From: Leptospira licerasiae serovar Varillal str. VAR 010
GTDB taxonomy: Bacteria; Spirochaetota; Leptospiria; Leptospirales; Leptospiraceae
Assembly (NCBI RefSeq): GCF_000244755.1
Contig: NZ_AHOO02000011.1
Location: 90,001 to 154,000 of the forward strand
DNA length: 64,000 nucleotides
Reading direction: 5' to 3'
In this document: positions 18,573-27,885 of the stretch, piece after piece
How the letters are laid out: the number at the start of each line of letters is the position of its first letter
How positions within the stretch are numbered: the stretch's first letter is position 1
Position numbers and translations under genes: made by a program
The notes under the pieces: generated by a model
Seen by the model: only the letters and a program-made list of their open reading frames with translations
What the model was told of the DNA's origin: nothing
The model's database searches: none

Positions 18573-19031
18573 TCACTTTCCTATATATCTACTTTCTATC
18601 TTTAAAACTGAATTTTTTCCGAGTCCACGTTTCGCAAACCATCTTGGATTTGCTTCCACTGCATACATTACCTTTTGGGTAGAATGATACAGAACTTGTG
18701 TTTGGTTCGGGGCCATTTCGTATACATCAACGAGCTTCTTATCTTTTGAGAAATAACCTATGCTCAAAGGAATTAAGGTATTTTTCATCCAAAAAGATAA
18801 ATGGTCCTCCGTCGGAAAGATAAAGATCATTCCCTCATTCTCTCCTAACTTTTTGCGGAACATCAATCCTCTTTGTCTGGATTCGTCTGTGTTCGCCACT
18901 TCGACAAGAAGAGCATGATCTCCGATGTAGATCGTGGTCTTTTCTAAGTATAGGGGAGAATTGTATTCTCCCCAACCTGCCATCGGAAGACAGAACAGAA
19001 CGGAAAGTAGAATGAATCTGAATATTTTCAT
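18573..19031 (-). CDS. DUF192 exported protein
   Basis: A 152-residue protein with a signal peptide (residues 1-21, cleavage after GWG or nearby). The mature part has the complete DUF192 signature: VEVANTDESRQRGLMFRK, GMIFIFP, SFWMKNTLIPLSIGYF and YAVEANPRWF. The family has a small beta fold of unsettled function. Last gene of a likely operon with the crotonase (6-base gap) and the SpoIIE phosphatase. Confidence 0.9.
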   Translation of the reverse strand: MKIFRFILLSVLFCLPMAGWGEYNSPLYLEKTTIYIGDHALLVEVANTDESRQRGLMFRKKLGENEGMIFIFPTEDHLSFWMKNTLIPLSIGYFSKDKKLVDVYEMAPNQTQVLYHSTQKVMYAVEANPRWFAKRGLGKNSVLKIESRYIGK

Positions 19032-19037
19032 GAACCC

Positions 19038-19811
19038 TTAAAAATTAGGAGGACGTTTTTCTAAGAATGCTCCCATTCCTTCCTTGGATTCCTTTCCGGT
19101 GAATAGATTTGAAAATTCTTTTTTCTCCAATTCTTGTCCTTTGGATAACTGCATATCCAACCCATTTAGAATGACTGATTTTGCCGTAGAAACCGCAATA
19201 GGTCCTTTTTTTAGGATAGATTCCGCGGTCGCTTTTGCCGTGGAGATCAGATCTTCTCCGTCTTTAACAAGTTTATTTAATATACCGATGCGATAAGCTT
19301 CTTCTGCACCGATCATATCTCCGGTAAAAATAAGTTCTGCCGCTCTACCATAACCGATCAATCTTGCAAGTCTCTGGGTTCCACCGAATCCAGGGATCAG
19401 GCCTAAAGAAACTTCCGGTAGTCCTAATTTTGCTTTTTCAGAACCGATACGAATGTCGCAAGCAAGTGCAAGTTCAAGTCCCCCACCCAATGCGAAACCG
19501 TTCACTGCTGCAATAGAGACTAATCTGCTTTTTTGGATCCGATCAAATGTGCTCTGGCCCAAAGACGCAAATTTCTCCGCTCCGCCTGAATTCAATTCTT
19601 TCATCTTAGCGATGTCCGCTCCGGCAACGAATGCTTTTCCTTGTCCGGTGATAATCACTACGCGAATGTCAGGATCTTTTTCTAAATTATTGATCTCGCT
19701 AGTTAATTCGTTTAATAATTCTTCGTTCAATGCGTTTAACGCAGAAGGACGGTTGATCTCAAGGATCGCCAGCTTACCTTCTTTTTGCAAATTGACCAAT
19801 GATTCGCTCAT
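19038..19811 (-). CDS. Enoyl-CoA hydratase/isomerase (crotonase)
   Basis: A 257-residue crotonase. Both catalytic glutamates of true hydratases are present: Glu113 in GGGLELALACD and Glu133 in LPEVSLGLIPGFGGTQR. The oxyanion-hole glycine is in FALGGG, and the AGADI motif is at 63-67. It should hydrate 2-enoyl-CoA to 3-hydroxyacyl-CoA in fatty-acid or short-chain CoA metabolism; chain preference is unknown. It sits 4 bases downstream of a SpoIIE phosphatase gene, an odd functional pairing that may be only transcriptional. Confidence 0.9.
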   Translation of the reverse strand: MSESLVNLQKEGKLAILEINRPSALNALNEELLNELTSEINNLEKDPDIRVVIITGQGKAFVAGADIAKMKELNSGGAEKFASLGQSTFDRIQKSRLVSIAAVNGFALGGGLELALACDIRIGSEKAKLGLPEVSLGLIPGFGGTQRLARLIGYGRAAELIFTGDMIGAEEAYRIGILNKLVKDGEDLISTAKATAESILKKGPIAVSTAKSVILNGLDMQLSKGQELEKKEFSNLFTGKESKEGMGAFLEKRPPNF

Positions 19812-19815
19812 GTAT

Positions 19816-21186
19816 TTACTCCATCTCGATGATCAGGAAAAGTGTGTCGTCCTCGAATTCAGCATCTCCGAAGAATGCCGAGAGTTCGACTTGGACGGCT
19901 TCTTTAAACTGTTTTAAATCGGTAAAAGACTTATTTCTGTTCAGGATTTCAATTAGGCCTTCACTTCCAAGCTGTTTTCCTTGCGGATTTCGATTCTCTA
20001 TCAACCCGTCAGTGTATAAAAATAACCTTTCGGCAGACCGGATCGGTAAAGAAATCAGTTCCGCGATCGGCCTTTTGATCCCGAATCCTAATATACTACC
20101 AGTGGTTTCAATTTCCCTAAAGTCGTCCCCATTTTGGGAATGCATCAGATAGGGATGCCCTCCGTTTGCAAAGTGGATCTCTTTGGAAATAAAATCGAAA
20201 AATATATAAACTGCGGAAGCGTGATGGGACTTGAACTGTCTTAAAAGAGTCTCGTCCAAATATTCCAATAATCGAACCGGATGGAGTTTCAGACGATAAG
20301 GCATGGTCGCAACCATAATCTTTATAAAGGAAGCGACTAACGCGGAAGCGATCCCATGTCCTGCGATGTCCGTTAAAAAAACTCCAGTATTCCCTTCCCT
20401 TAATTGTATAAAATCGTAAAAATCGCCGCCGATCTCGTTAGGAGTGGATCTAAATACTTCGTATTTAAATCCCTTAATGCTTATATCTTCCGGAAATAAT
20501 GTCTCCTGGACTTTTCTAGCGATCTGAAGTTCATGCTGTAAAAACCTATACTCGGAATCCAGCTCGGAAGAGATACGGACCAACCTTCTTACGATCACTA
20601 CTATAGTAGTCCCTATCAAACTTAAGATCAGATAAACCACATCCGGCACGAATAAAACCAAAGGGAATCCTGGAAGTGGGCCGTTCTTGAGTTTAAAATA
20701 GATAAAACCTAAGTGTAATACGATGGAATAAGCCGCAGTCAAAAAGCAGCCTTTTACCTTGAGTCGGAACATTTGGAATAGGACCAAAAATCCGACGAGT
20801 AGAAAATAATTATTATAAAGTTGTAAACTATGAAGATCGTCGAAACTGTAAAAGGATTCGTTTAAGATCAACATCACTAAAAAAGTAATACTACAGTTCG
20901 TGCCGTGAATCACTGCTGGAAGGTATTTTCTTTGAAAAGAAAGGACCAGGCTAAGAAGGTTTAAGCTTAATATCAGTCCGAAATAGATAGTTCCATGAGG
21001 AGAATTCCGGATCTCGGGAATTAAGGCTAAAAAATAGACTAAGAAGTGAAGGAAAAAAGCGAGGCGAATGAATGACTGATCTATACGGACGAAGTCTTTC
21101 CAGGCGCTTACTTCCCTGTAATTAAACTCGGTTTCCAGGAAAGACCAAGGATTGAGTATTCCAGCTTTTTTATTGGATAGATTCAT
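19816..21186 (-). CDS. Membrane SpoIIE-type PP2C phosphatase (second of two)
   Basis: A 456-residue protein with about six N-terminal helices (residues 40-215), a short linker containing ELQIARKVQETLFPEDI, and a PP2C domain. The metal-binding acids are conserved: GGDFYDFIQL, LTDIAGHGIASA, LYTDGLIENR and DDTLFLI. It shares architecture with the protein at 8257-9582, so the two are likely paralogues. It probably dephosphorylates an anti-sigma antagonist in response to a membrane signal. The start overlaps the upstream small gene by 17 bases. Confidence 0.85.
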   Translation of the reverse strand: MNLSNKKAGILNPWSFLETEFNYREVSAWKDFVRIDQSFIRLAFFLHFLVYFLALIPEIRNSPHGTIYFGLILSLNLLSLVLSFQRKYLPAVIHGTNCSITFLVMLILNESFYSFDDLHSLQLYNNYFLLVGFLVLFQMFRLKVKGCFLTAAYSIVLHLGFIYFKLKNGPLPGFPLVLFVPDVVYLILSLIGTTIVVIVRRLVRISSELDSEYRFLQHELQIARKVQETLFPEDISIKGFKYEVFRSTPNEIGGDFYDFIQLREGNTGVFLTDIAGHGIASALVASFIKIMVATMPYRLKLHPVRLLEYLDETLLRQFKSHHASAVYIFFDFISKEIHFANGGHPYLMHSQNGDDFREIETTGSILGFGIKRPIAELISLPIRSAERLFLYTDGLIENRNPQGKQLGSEGLIEILNRNKSFTDLKQFKEAVQVELSAFFGDAEFEDDTLFLIIEME

Positions 21187-21574
21187 CTAATATAAATTCG
21201 TAAATTTCCGATCCGTTAAATCTGATCTTCATATTGAAGCCGGACTGAAGATATCGGTCTAATTTTTCCGCCAATTCCAAACCTTCTTTAGAATCCTTTA
21301 TATTAGAATAATAGAAAGCGGCTGATTTTGATTTATAATTATACGGAAACCTTTCGTTAATCAGTAAAGTTACACGAAATCCGCCGGGTCTTGTCTCTAG
21401 AACGATATGACTTACATCCTTTCGATTCAAGATCCTTTCGTCAATAGGGAGCTCCCAAGGATTGGTAACATCCGAAAAGATCGAGACTCCATAAAGAAAC
21501 AAAGCGACTATCCATAACAAGAAAGAAGTCCGAGGAAATCTACAAGCGTTATAAAAAAAGACGTCGGTCTTCAT
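21170..21574 (-). CDS. Membrane-anchored protein of unknown function
   Basis: A 134-residue protein. ATG 21574 (MKTDVFFYN) is preferred; a TTG five codons upstream is also in frame. A single hydrophobic helix (about residues 16-36) is followed by an exported beta-rich domain (VRPGG-like VLETRPGGFRVTLLINERFP, then a helical and strand tail). No family recognised. Its end overlaps the SpoIIE gene, so the products may work together, for example as an external sensor. Confidence 0.55.
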   Translation of the reverse strand: MKTDVFFYNACRFPRTSFLLWIVALFLYGVSIFSDVTNPWELPIDERILNRKDVSHIVLETRPGGFRVTLLINERFPYNYKSKSAAFYYSNIKDSKEGLELAEKLDRYLQSGFNMKIRFNGSEIYEFILDESIQ

Positions 21575-21743
21575 GAGAGACAGGCACAAATCTTACAAAG
21601 GGCGTATGAAATGCAAATCAATATCCCTATCTTTCTCTTTCCGATTTTTTGCGATGCAAAGAAAAATACTTTTCGTTCTAGCTCAAGTTTTACATACTCA
21701 AAGCCGCATGTTTTACGGAAGGAAATACTATCCAAATACTGAA

Positions 21744-22751
21744 ATGTGTCGATTGTTTGTCGTATTCATTCTTGTTTTTGAAACCTTCTACGCCTGCAAG
21801 GAAGAGTTAGGAGATCCTAATCCTTATGCGGATGTTCTCGCTTCTACACCTTTATCAAAGATAGAGAACTATGTCGGGTTGGATTCTGAAGACTGGTCCT
21901 CTAGGATTTTTAATTTAGACAAACATGCCTTAGATTATGTGAATCGATTGAATCAAATAGACGGATTTACGGAATCTCCTTCGCCTATCAAGGATATAGA
22001 AAATTTCAAATCCACTCTGTTAGATGCTTTAAATTCCCAAACAAAACCGGTTTCCTCCCTTCTCAAAAACAAATTGTTCCGTATTTATATCTGCGAGAAT
22101 TTAGGAGGATCTGCGGTTACTGGGATCGTACGTAAGGATGGAAAATCGATCGGAGGTTTCGTGATCTTAGATGCGAATACTCTGAATCGAAATGCAAACG
22201 ATTGGATTAGTTATAAGGAAAATTCCGCATTCCAAAAGGGAGATGTCAAGTTAGGCATTCGAATAGAAGAAAAGAGACAAGATACGATAGCAAACGCACT
22301 TCATTATATTCTACTTCACGAATTCGGTCATATTTTATCGGAAACGGAAAAGATCGGTCCGAGTTTTTTTTCATCTAAAAGATCTTATGCAAATTTTGAA
22401 TTTTATAAAAGAGTTTGGAAATCGGAGAAGTTCAGCTATTTGGACGATTCTATTTTTACAGTAAGACCTCAGATCCGTTTTTACTCCGAATCACTTTCTT
22501 TGGATGAGAACTGGGAGAAAATTTACCCAGTTCTTTTGGATACGCCTTTCCCTACTCTATACTCAGCAGCAAATGCAGACGATTTTTTTGCGGATTCTTT
22601 TGTTTCCTATGTTCACGTAGTCTTAGAAAAGAGACCTTGGAAATTAGAAGTATTAAAAAATAATAAAACGATTTTCAAAATGGAAAACGGTATAGAGAAA
22701 GATTCCTTGAGCACACAGAGGAAGATTATAGAAAAGATAATATTTCCTTAG
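21744..22751 (+). CDS. Putative lipoprotein zinc metalloprotease
   Basis: A 335-residue protein when started at ATG 21744, which gives a short lipoprotein signal (MCRLFVVFILVFETFYAC, Cys18). The frame is open back to 21573, but those codons look non-coding and would overlap the divergent gene. The middle contains LLHEFGHILSE, an HEXXH zinc motif, in an ILLHEFGH helix. A third ligand is not obvious. I recognise no named peptidase family. It is probably anchored at the envelope; substrate unknown. Confidence 0.6.
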   Translation: MCRLFVVFILVFETFYACKEELGDPNPYADVLASTPLSKIENYVGLDSEDWSSRIFNLDKHALDYVNRLNQIDGFTESPSPIKDIENFKSTLLDALNSQTKPVSSLLKNKLFRIYICENLGGSAVTGIVRKDGKSIGGFVILDANTLNRNANDWISYKENSAFQKGDVKLGIRIEEKRQDTIANALHYILLHEFGHILSETEKIGPSFFSSKRSYANFEFYKRVWKSEKFSYLDDSIFTVRPQIRFYSESLSLDENWEKIYPVLLDTPFPTLYSAANADDFFADSFVSYVHVVLEKRPWKLEVLKNNKTIFKMENGIEKDSLSTQRKIIEKIIFP

Positions 22752-22796
22752 GTGATTTAAAGAGAAACTAAGATGAGAGAGTCTCAGAGATTTTTT

Positions 22797-22934
22797 CGCA
22801 CAGAGTCACGGAGTCACAGAGAGGAAAAATATACTTAGGCTCTAATTGCCACGTAGGAACTCCTACATATGTTTGAACCTCGTGTTGGAATTCCTACAAA
22901 CTCAAAAACTCTGCGTCTTTGTGCCTTTGTGTGA
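22797..22934. repeat. Family C inverted repeat with two nested palindromes
   Basis: Outer arms CGCACAGAGTCACGGAGTCA (22797-22816) and CTCTGCGTCTTTGTGCC with TTTGTGTG (22909-22933) enclose two family-D palindromes: GTAGGAACTCCTAC at 22853-22866 and TGTTGGAATTCCTACA at 22883-22898. The composite fills the 221-base gap between two convergent genes. Confidence 0.6.
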
Positions 22935-22972
22935 AAAAAACTTCGCGTCTCTTTAAATCTCAGTGCGAACCT

Positions 22973-25039
22973 TTACAGTTTAAATTTATCCACTGACTTA
23001 AGAAGACCTTCGGATTGTTGGTGCATTTCGCCAGAATAAGAAGTGAGATCGTCAGCCCCGGAAGCAACTTCCTGGGTTCCTTCTGAAATACTCACTATCG
23101 TCTTAGTGATCTCGTCGGTTGCTCTCTTCTGTTCCTGAACTGCTTCTTCTATTTGCAAACTGAAACTCATCAAAAAGTTCGCCGATTGATGGATGTCTTG
23201 TGTGTTCTTTTCTTGGGTACGAACTGATTCCAATACCTTCTTCGCTGATAATCCGAAGGAATCCACAGAGGTCCTAAGCTTACGAAGTATATCACTTGCT
23301 TCTTTTACCTTTGTGTTACCGTTATGGACCGCATTGTTCGTGGAATCCACAAGCTCTCCTATCTCTTGCACAGAAGAAGATGTCTGGGAGGCAAGTTTAC
23401 CTATCTCTTCCGCAACTACTGCAAAACCCTTACCTGCTTCTCCGGCACGCGCCGCTTCAATAGCTGCATTCAATGCAAGTAAGTTTGTCTTTTCAGAGAT
23501 CTCTGTGATGATAGATAAGATCTCATTAATACGGCTAGCACTTTCCCCAATCTCATCCATTGCCTGGTTCGTTGCACCCATCGCATTCTCACCTGTCACT
23601 GCTCTCTCTTGGGATTCTGATGCTACCTGAGACAATGTCTGCATTTCATTATTAATAGTCCCGATCTGTTCACGAAGAAGAACTACGTTCGTATCTATCT
23701 CCTTCATGTTCTCTATCGCTTTCTCCATAGATCTACGGACATTCTCCGCCGATGCTGCAAGCTCTTCAACCGCTGCGGAAGATTCCTCCGCGGCAGAAGC
23801 TTGCGCCTGCGCTACATCGGAAAAATTGCGACTGGACTCCGCCATTTGATCCGAAGTGCTATTCAACTTTGTAGAAGATGTCTTAATATCCAAGATGATA
23901 CGTGCAAGATTCACCTTCATCATATCCATGGATTTCAGTAGTTTCCCTATCTCATCTTCTCTTGCAATTTCTATATGAGAGGTCAGATCCCCATCTGCAA
24001 TCTTCTCGGAAAAACCGATCGCCTCCAATAACCCGGTAGTAATCAGTCGGTTGAAGATCAAATTTAGAATGATCAAAATCACTACCATGATCACTAACGA
24101 GGACAAAATTGTCTGCAGGATCACTCCCCTCATATCTGACCAAAAAATAGAATCAGGGATCGATACTTCTACTGCCCAGGGTTTATCATAATTTCCTAAT
24201 AAAAACGGGAAAAAATATCTAGTATGGCCAGAACCCTTGATCTGAAAATCCTCTCCTTTCAGACTTAGTTCTTTTACCTGGGTCCGAATATTTTCTTCCG
24301 GAATTGCCTTCCCCACTAAAGAAGGATCTCCTCCGTTCGCGGCATACAGTCCGTCAGGCGAAACCAAGGCGAGATAACCTTCTCCCCTAAACGGTCTGAT
24401 CGGCCCCAGAAGTTCCTGGAGATTTTCCATAGCGATGTCGGTTCCGACAGTTCCTACAAATTTTCCGTTTCTTAGGATCGGCTTTACCATGGAGACCATC
24501 AGCACATCTTTTCCGCTTACTGAATACACATAAGGATCCGAGATAAAATCTTTCTGGGTCTTTTTTGGAATTCGATAATAAAAACTGATCGTATCGTCCA
24601 CATCGTAAGATTCGGCAAATGTGATCTTCAGTTCGCCTGTCGCCCTATTCCAATAAGGGATAAACCTGCCTGTGGAATCATGGTAGGGAGTATTTTTATA
24701 TCTCGCATCCTGTCCGTCAAAAGCGTTGGGCTCATACAATACCCAGGTCCCAAAAAAATGAGCGTCTGTTTCGGCTAACTTTTTGAGTGAAAATATCACT
24801 TCCTCTCTATTTGGATGGGAAGTTTCCAACATGAATTGAAATCCCCTTAAAGACCCCAAAACTGAATTCAGAAAATTTGAAATTTCATATTCGTAACGTT
24901 TACCGGCCATGGTAGATCCCGAATCTACCTGGGACTTCAAACTGAAATAAGAGGAAAACGAATTGATACCTGCCAGAACAAAAGATCCTGTCAAAAGTAC
25001 GATCGCCAAATAAAGCGAAATCCTATATCTGATACTCAT
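22973..25039 (-). CDS. Methyl-accepting chemotaxis protein with Cache sensor
   Basis: A 688-residue chemoreceptor: TM1 (about 8-28), a large periplasmic region of dCache type (about 35-300), TM2 (about 305-327), a HAMP (about 330-385) and the signalling domain. The hairpin tip [20 protein letters not shown] continuing to [10 protein letters not shown] is canonical and should contact CheA/CheW. No CheR-tethering pentapeptide is seen. The ligand is unknown. The sensor region is clearly similar, block by block, to that of the adjacent histidine kinase ([20 protein letters not shown] versus EPYFYPLEGVNVFMISLIRP). It lies 22 bases after that kinase gene. Confidence 0.93.
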   Translation of the reverse strand: MSIRYRISLYLAIVLLTGSFVLAGINSFSSYFSLKSQVDSGSTMAGKRYEYEISNFLNSVLGSLRGFQFMLETSHPNREEVIFSLKKLAETDAHFFGTWVLYEPNAFDGQDARYKNTPYHDSTGRFIPYWNRATGELKITFAESYDVDDTISFYYRIPKKTQKDFISDPYVYSVSGKDVLMVSMVKPILRNGKFVGTVGTDIAMENLQELLGPIRPFRGEGYLALVSPDGLYAANGGDPSLVGKAIPEENIRTQVKELSLKGEDFQIKGSGHTRYFFPFLLGNYDKPWAVEVSIPDSIFWSDMRGVILQTILSSLVIMVVILIILNLIFNRLITTGLLEAIGFSEKIADGDLTSHIEIAREDEIGKLLKSMDMMKVNLARIILDIKTSSTKLNSTSDQMAESSRNFSDVAQAQASAAEESSAAVEELAASAENVRRSMEKAIENMKEIDTNVVLLREQIGTINNEMQTLSQVASESQERAVTGENAMGATNQAMDEIGESASRINEILSIITEISEKTNLLALNAAIEAARAGEAGKGFAVVAEEIGKLASQTSSSVQEIGELVDSTNNAVHNGNTKVKEASDILRKLRTSVDSFGLSAKKVLESVRTQEKNTQDIHQSANFLMSFSLQIEEAVQEQKRATDEITKTIVSISEGTQEVASGADDLTSYSGEMHQQSEGLLKSVDKFKL

Positions 25040-25061
25040 AATAAACGCCTGGGACTATATT

Positions 25062-27311
25062 CTATTCTGTTTTGGGAAAGGAAAAGCGAAAGATGGTGCA
25101 GCCTGGTTCACTTTCCCAATTCCAACTGCCTCCGTATTTTTTAGAAATGGAAGCGGCAACCGCAAGCCCGATGCCTGCGCCTTCTCCTTCCGATTTTCCG
25201 GAAGATAAAACTTCTCCCACTTGTTCTCTGATATTTTTGGGAATACCGGAACCGCTGTCTTCCACTTCGCAGATAATTTTGGATTCCGCATCATAGATAC
25301 TTACTTTAAGTTTCCCTTCTCCTGACATCGCTTGGTACGCGTTATCCACAATCTGCGTCCAAAGTCGTACCAAATCCTCCGGAATACATCTCATAGTCGC
25401 TTCAGAGATATAATTCCTTTCGACCGTAACTCTATTCCCACCGGCGCCTTCATAAACCCCTAACACAACTTCCATTGTGTCCGAGACCTTAACCCATCTT
25501 TCTTTGTCTTCTTTAGCTATCCCGGAATAGGTTTCCAATGCGGATACGATCTTGTACATCCTATCAGTAGATCTATGAATGACTTCTTCCGAAATTTCCA
25601 GTCCTCGGACAGCCATCAAAAACTCGGAGATACGATCCCATTCAGAACACCTACATAATTGAAGAATGAACTCCGGACAATCAGCGAATCCTAACTCGGC
25701 CACGACAGCAGCCTTATCGCTCGCATTATCGATCTCTTCTTGTTTCAAAAAAGCCTCAATGGAATGCCTGGTTTCTCTGAATTTTTTGCCGATCTGTTCT
25801 TTATGATTCTCTAATGTTCTTTTTAATGTGATATTGAAAAATTCCCTTTCAGGCTCGGTAGCTTGGCTCAAATATTCGAAAAGAAAAGGAAGAAGCGCCG
25901 TAATCCTCTTTACATAAAAGGAAATATTCTCCCTGGAAGCGCCGATTGCTCCCAGTGGATTATTTATCTGATGACTGACAGCTCCCGAAATCCTACCTAT
26001 CGCGGCTAATCTTTCGTTCCTTAGTAATGTTTCCTGAGCCGTTTTTAATTCGCCTAAAGCTTCCTCCAATTCTTCTTTTTGTAGGCGAATGATCTCGTTA
26101 CGAGAATAGATCTCCGCAGATTCCCTTAGGATCTTTTCGGACCGGATCTGTTGATCTATCGCGGCCAGCAACTTCTCCTTCATATTTTCTAACGTAGTAA
26201 ATAGATGATAGATCTCGTCTTGGAAGTTTCTAGTCGGTATCTGAACGGAATAATTCCCTGCACCTAATGAATCTGCAAAAGTAGTGGCTTCCGATAATCC
26301 TTCCGATACGTATTTGCAAAAGAACCTATCTAAAAAATACAAACATATAGGCAGAAGTGCGAATGTAATGAGTAAACATCTTAGAATGACAGGCCCAAGA
26401 TCGTTCCACAAAACGGAATCCGGCACATATACTTCTATGGCCCAGTTCTTCCCGTATGTTCCCATGCTGAACGGGAATATGTAGGAATTCCCACCTTCTA
26501 CTGTATATGCGAAAGGTTGTCCCGACGATAATGATTTTTGGATGGAATCTCTTACTTCATGAGTTCCTGCATTCTTACCCTGCAAAATTCCTTTGGCCCC
26601 ATGAACTGCGTATTTTCCACCGGGAGAGATCAAAGCCAGATGTCCGTCACCGAACGGCCTCTTGGAAAATAGTTCTTCTTCCAGATCCGAAAGTTTGAGA
26701 TCTAATCCTACGATTCCTATAAATCTGCCTTGTCGACTGATTGGTCGGATCAAGGAAATCATAAAAACGTTCACTCCTTCTAACGGATAAAAATAAGGTT
26801 CTCCGACAAAGTCGCTTAACGTAGCTTTAGGGATCTGGTAATAATTCCCACTTTCGTCGGTATTATCATAGTATACACTTTCTTCTAAGCTGATCTCATC
26901 GGGATTTTTAATACTTCTGTGAAAATACGGAACGAATCTCCCTTTGGAGTTGGAACCCTTGCGACCGATAAAATAAGCATCCTTTCCATCGAAAAGATTC
27001 GGTTCAAAAACCGCACCTGCTCCTAAAAATCTTTTATCATTTTGAAAAAGATCCACTAGATCCTTTTCAACGGATGCTCGGGAAGGGCGAGTAAGTTCCC
27101 AACGAGTTTTAACTTCTCCCACTTTGGAAATCGCTTCCGAAAAAATTTTACGAACTTCGAAGGATGCGCCTGCTGCCTTAGCAAATGCAGCTTCTTGGGA
27201 AGATACTTTGGAATCATAGAACGCAGCTACAGCTACCAACAGAGTTAGCAGGACAGAGAATGCAAATAAAACAATAGCGCAATAAAGAGAAAAGCGCGTT
27301 CGAAGGCTCAT
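25062..27311 (-). CDS. Cache-domain sensor histidine kinase
   Basis: A 749-residue protein: TM1 (about 10-32), dCache-like periplasmic region (35-310), TM2 (about 318-340), HAMP-like region, a coiled coil (about 395-440), the H-box AVSHQINNPLGA with phospho-acceptor His near residue 447, and a HATPase with DNAYQAM (near 659), DSGSGIP and AGIGLAVA. The interval between the H-box and the ATPase is unusually long, with about 100 extra helical residues (450-610) that contain CSEWDR. The partner is probably the receiver encoded 13 bases upstream at 27325-27711. Confidence 0.9.
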   Translation of the reverse strand: MSLRTRFSLYCAIVLFAFSVLLTLLVAVAAFYDSKVSSQEAAFAKAAGASFEVRKIFSEAISKVGEVKTRWELTRPSRASVEKDLVDLFQNDKRFLGAGAVFEPNLFDGKDAYFIGRKGSNSKGRFVPYFHRSIKNPDEISLEESVYYDNTDESGNYYQIPKATLSDFVGEPYFYPLEGVNVFMISLIRPISRQGRFIGIVGLDLKLSDLEEELFSKRPFGDGHLALISPGGKYAVHGAKGILQGKNAGTHEVRDSIQKSLSSGQPFAYTVEGGNSYIFPFSMGTYGKNWAIEVYVPDSVLWNDLGPVILRCLLITFALLPICLYFLDRFFCKYVSEGLSEATTFADSLGAGNYSVQIPTRNFQDEIYHLFTTLENMKEKLLAAIDQQIRSEKILRESAEIYSRNEIIRLQKEELEEALGELKTAQETLLRNERLAAIGRISGAVSHQINNPLGAIGASRENISFYVKRITALLPFLFEYLSQATEPEREFFNITLKRTLENHKEQIGKKFRETRHSIEAFLKQEEIDNASDKAAVVAELGFADCPEFILQLCRCSEWDRISEFLMAVRGLEISEEVIHRSTDRMYKIVSALETYSGIAKEDKERWVKVSDTMEVVLGVYEGAGGNRVTVERNYISEATMRCIPEDLVRLWTQIVDNAYQAMSGEGKLKVSIYDAESKIICEVEDSGSGIPKNIREQVGEVLSSGKSEGEGAGIGLAVAASISKKYGGSWNWESEPGCTIFRFSFPKTE

Positions 27312-27324
27312 TATGCCCCCCTAT

Positions 27325-27711
27325 TTATTTAAGGGCTGAGGTGATGGTGGTTACTAATTCTTTTTCGTCCCAAGGCTTTTTCAAGTAGCTGTATAAATTG
27401 ATCTCTTTCTTTAAAGCTTCGACGGAAGCGATGTCAGCATGACCAGTGATGATGATCTTTTGGATCTCCGGATATCTTTGGTGAACGATTCTCAAAAATT
27501 CGTCTCCCTTGATATTAGGCATCAGCCAGTCGGAAATTACGATCAGGATCTTGACTCCTTCCGTTACTAATTCTTCAATGATCTGCATCGCTTCGGACGC
27601 ATCTAGAGCAGTCTCATAACGATAAGTATCACCCAGATGTCTTTTGACTTGGGATTTCATACTCATCAAAATGAGCGCTTCATCATCAACAAAAAGAATC
27701 GCTTTCTCCAC
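27325..27711 (-). CDS. Stand-alone response-regulator receiver
   Basis: A 128-residue REC domain with no output domain. The acidic pocket is VDDEA (9-13), the phosphorylation site is Asp61 in ISDWLMP, Thr in IITGHA and Lys in LKKPWD. The domain family with KPWD is common in RpfG/cyclase-type regulators. Such single domains relay phosphate or bind partners. It heads the receiver-kinase-chemoreceptor operon. A terminator hairpin at 27754-27779 separates it from the EAL gene upstream. Confidence 0.9.
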   Translation of the reverse strand: MEKAILFVDDEALILMSMKSQVKRHLGDTYRYETALDASEAMQIIEELVTEGVKILIVISDWLMPNIKGDEFLRIVHQRYPEIQKIIITGHADIASVEALKKEINLYSYLKKPWDEKELVTTITSALK

Positions 27712-27753
27712 CGCTCCCCCGGTACCAACGTATAAATTAGACGAACAAAAACG

Positions 27754-27779
27754 AAAAAACCCCGGCTCAAAATCCGGAG
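27754..27779 (-). terminator. Intrinsic terminator after the EAL gene
   Basis: On the minus strand CTCCGG-ATTTTGAG-CCGGGG forms a 6-bp stem (27779 to 27760) followed by six Ts. It ends the transcript from 29607 and insulates the receiver-kinase-chemoreceptor operon. Confidence 0.75.
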
Positions 27780-27811
27780 CAAAACAAGGATACTTACTCT
27801 ATAAATTATGT

Positions 27812-27856
27812 TTGCAACTCATTTTCGAGTTTATTCCAGGAAAGAATGAGTTGCAA
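27812..27856. repeat. 12-bp perfect inverted repeat
   Basis: TTGCAACTCATT (27812-27823) and AATGAGTTGCAA (27845-27856) with a 21-base loop. It is located 30 bases after the EAL stop and about 100 bases before the receiver start, with no T-run. It may be a transcript 3' stabiliser or an operator for the downstream operon. Confidence 0.55.
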
Positions 27857-27885
27857 GCCCAGTCGGAAAAAATAGACCGAAGTAC

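Noticed and set aside
21573..21743. N-terminal extension of the HEXXH lipoprotein back to ATG 21573
   Set aside because: It would bury the lipoprotein signal in the middle and overlap the divergent gene's start.
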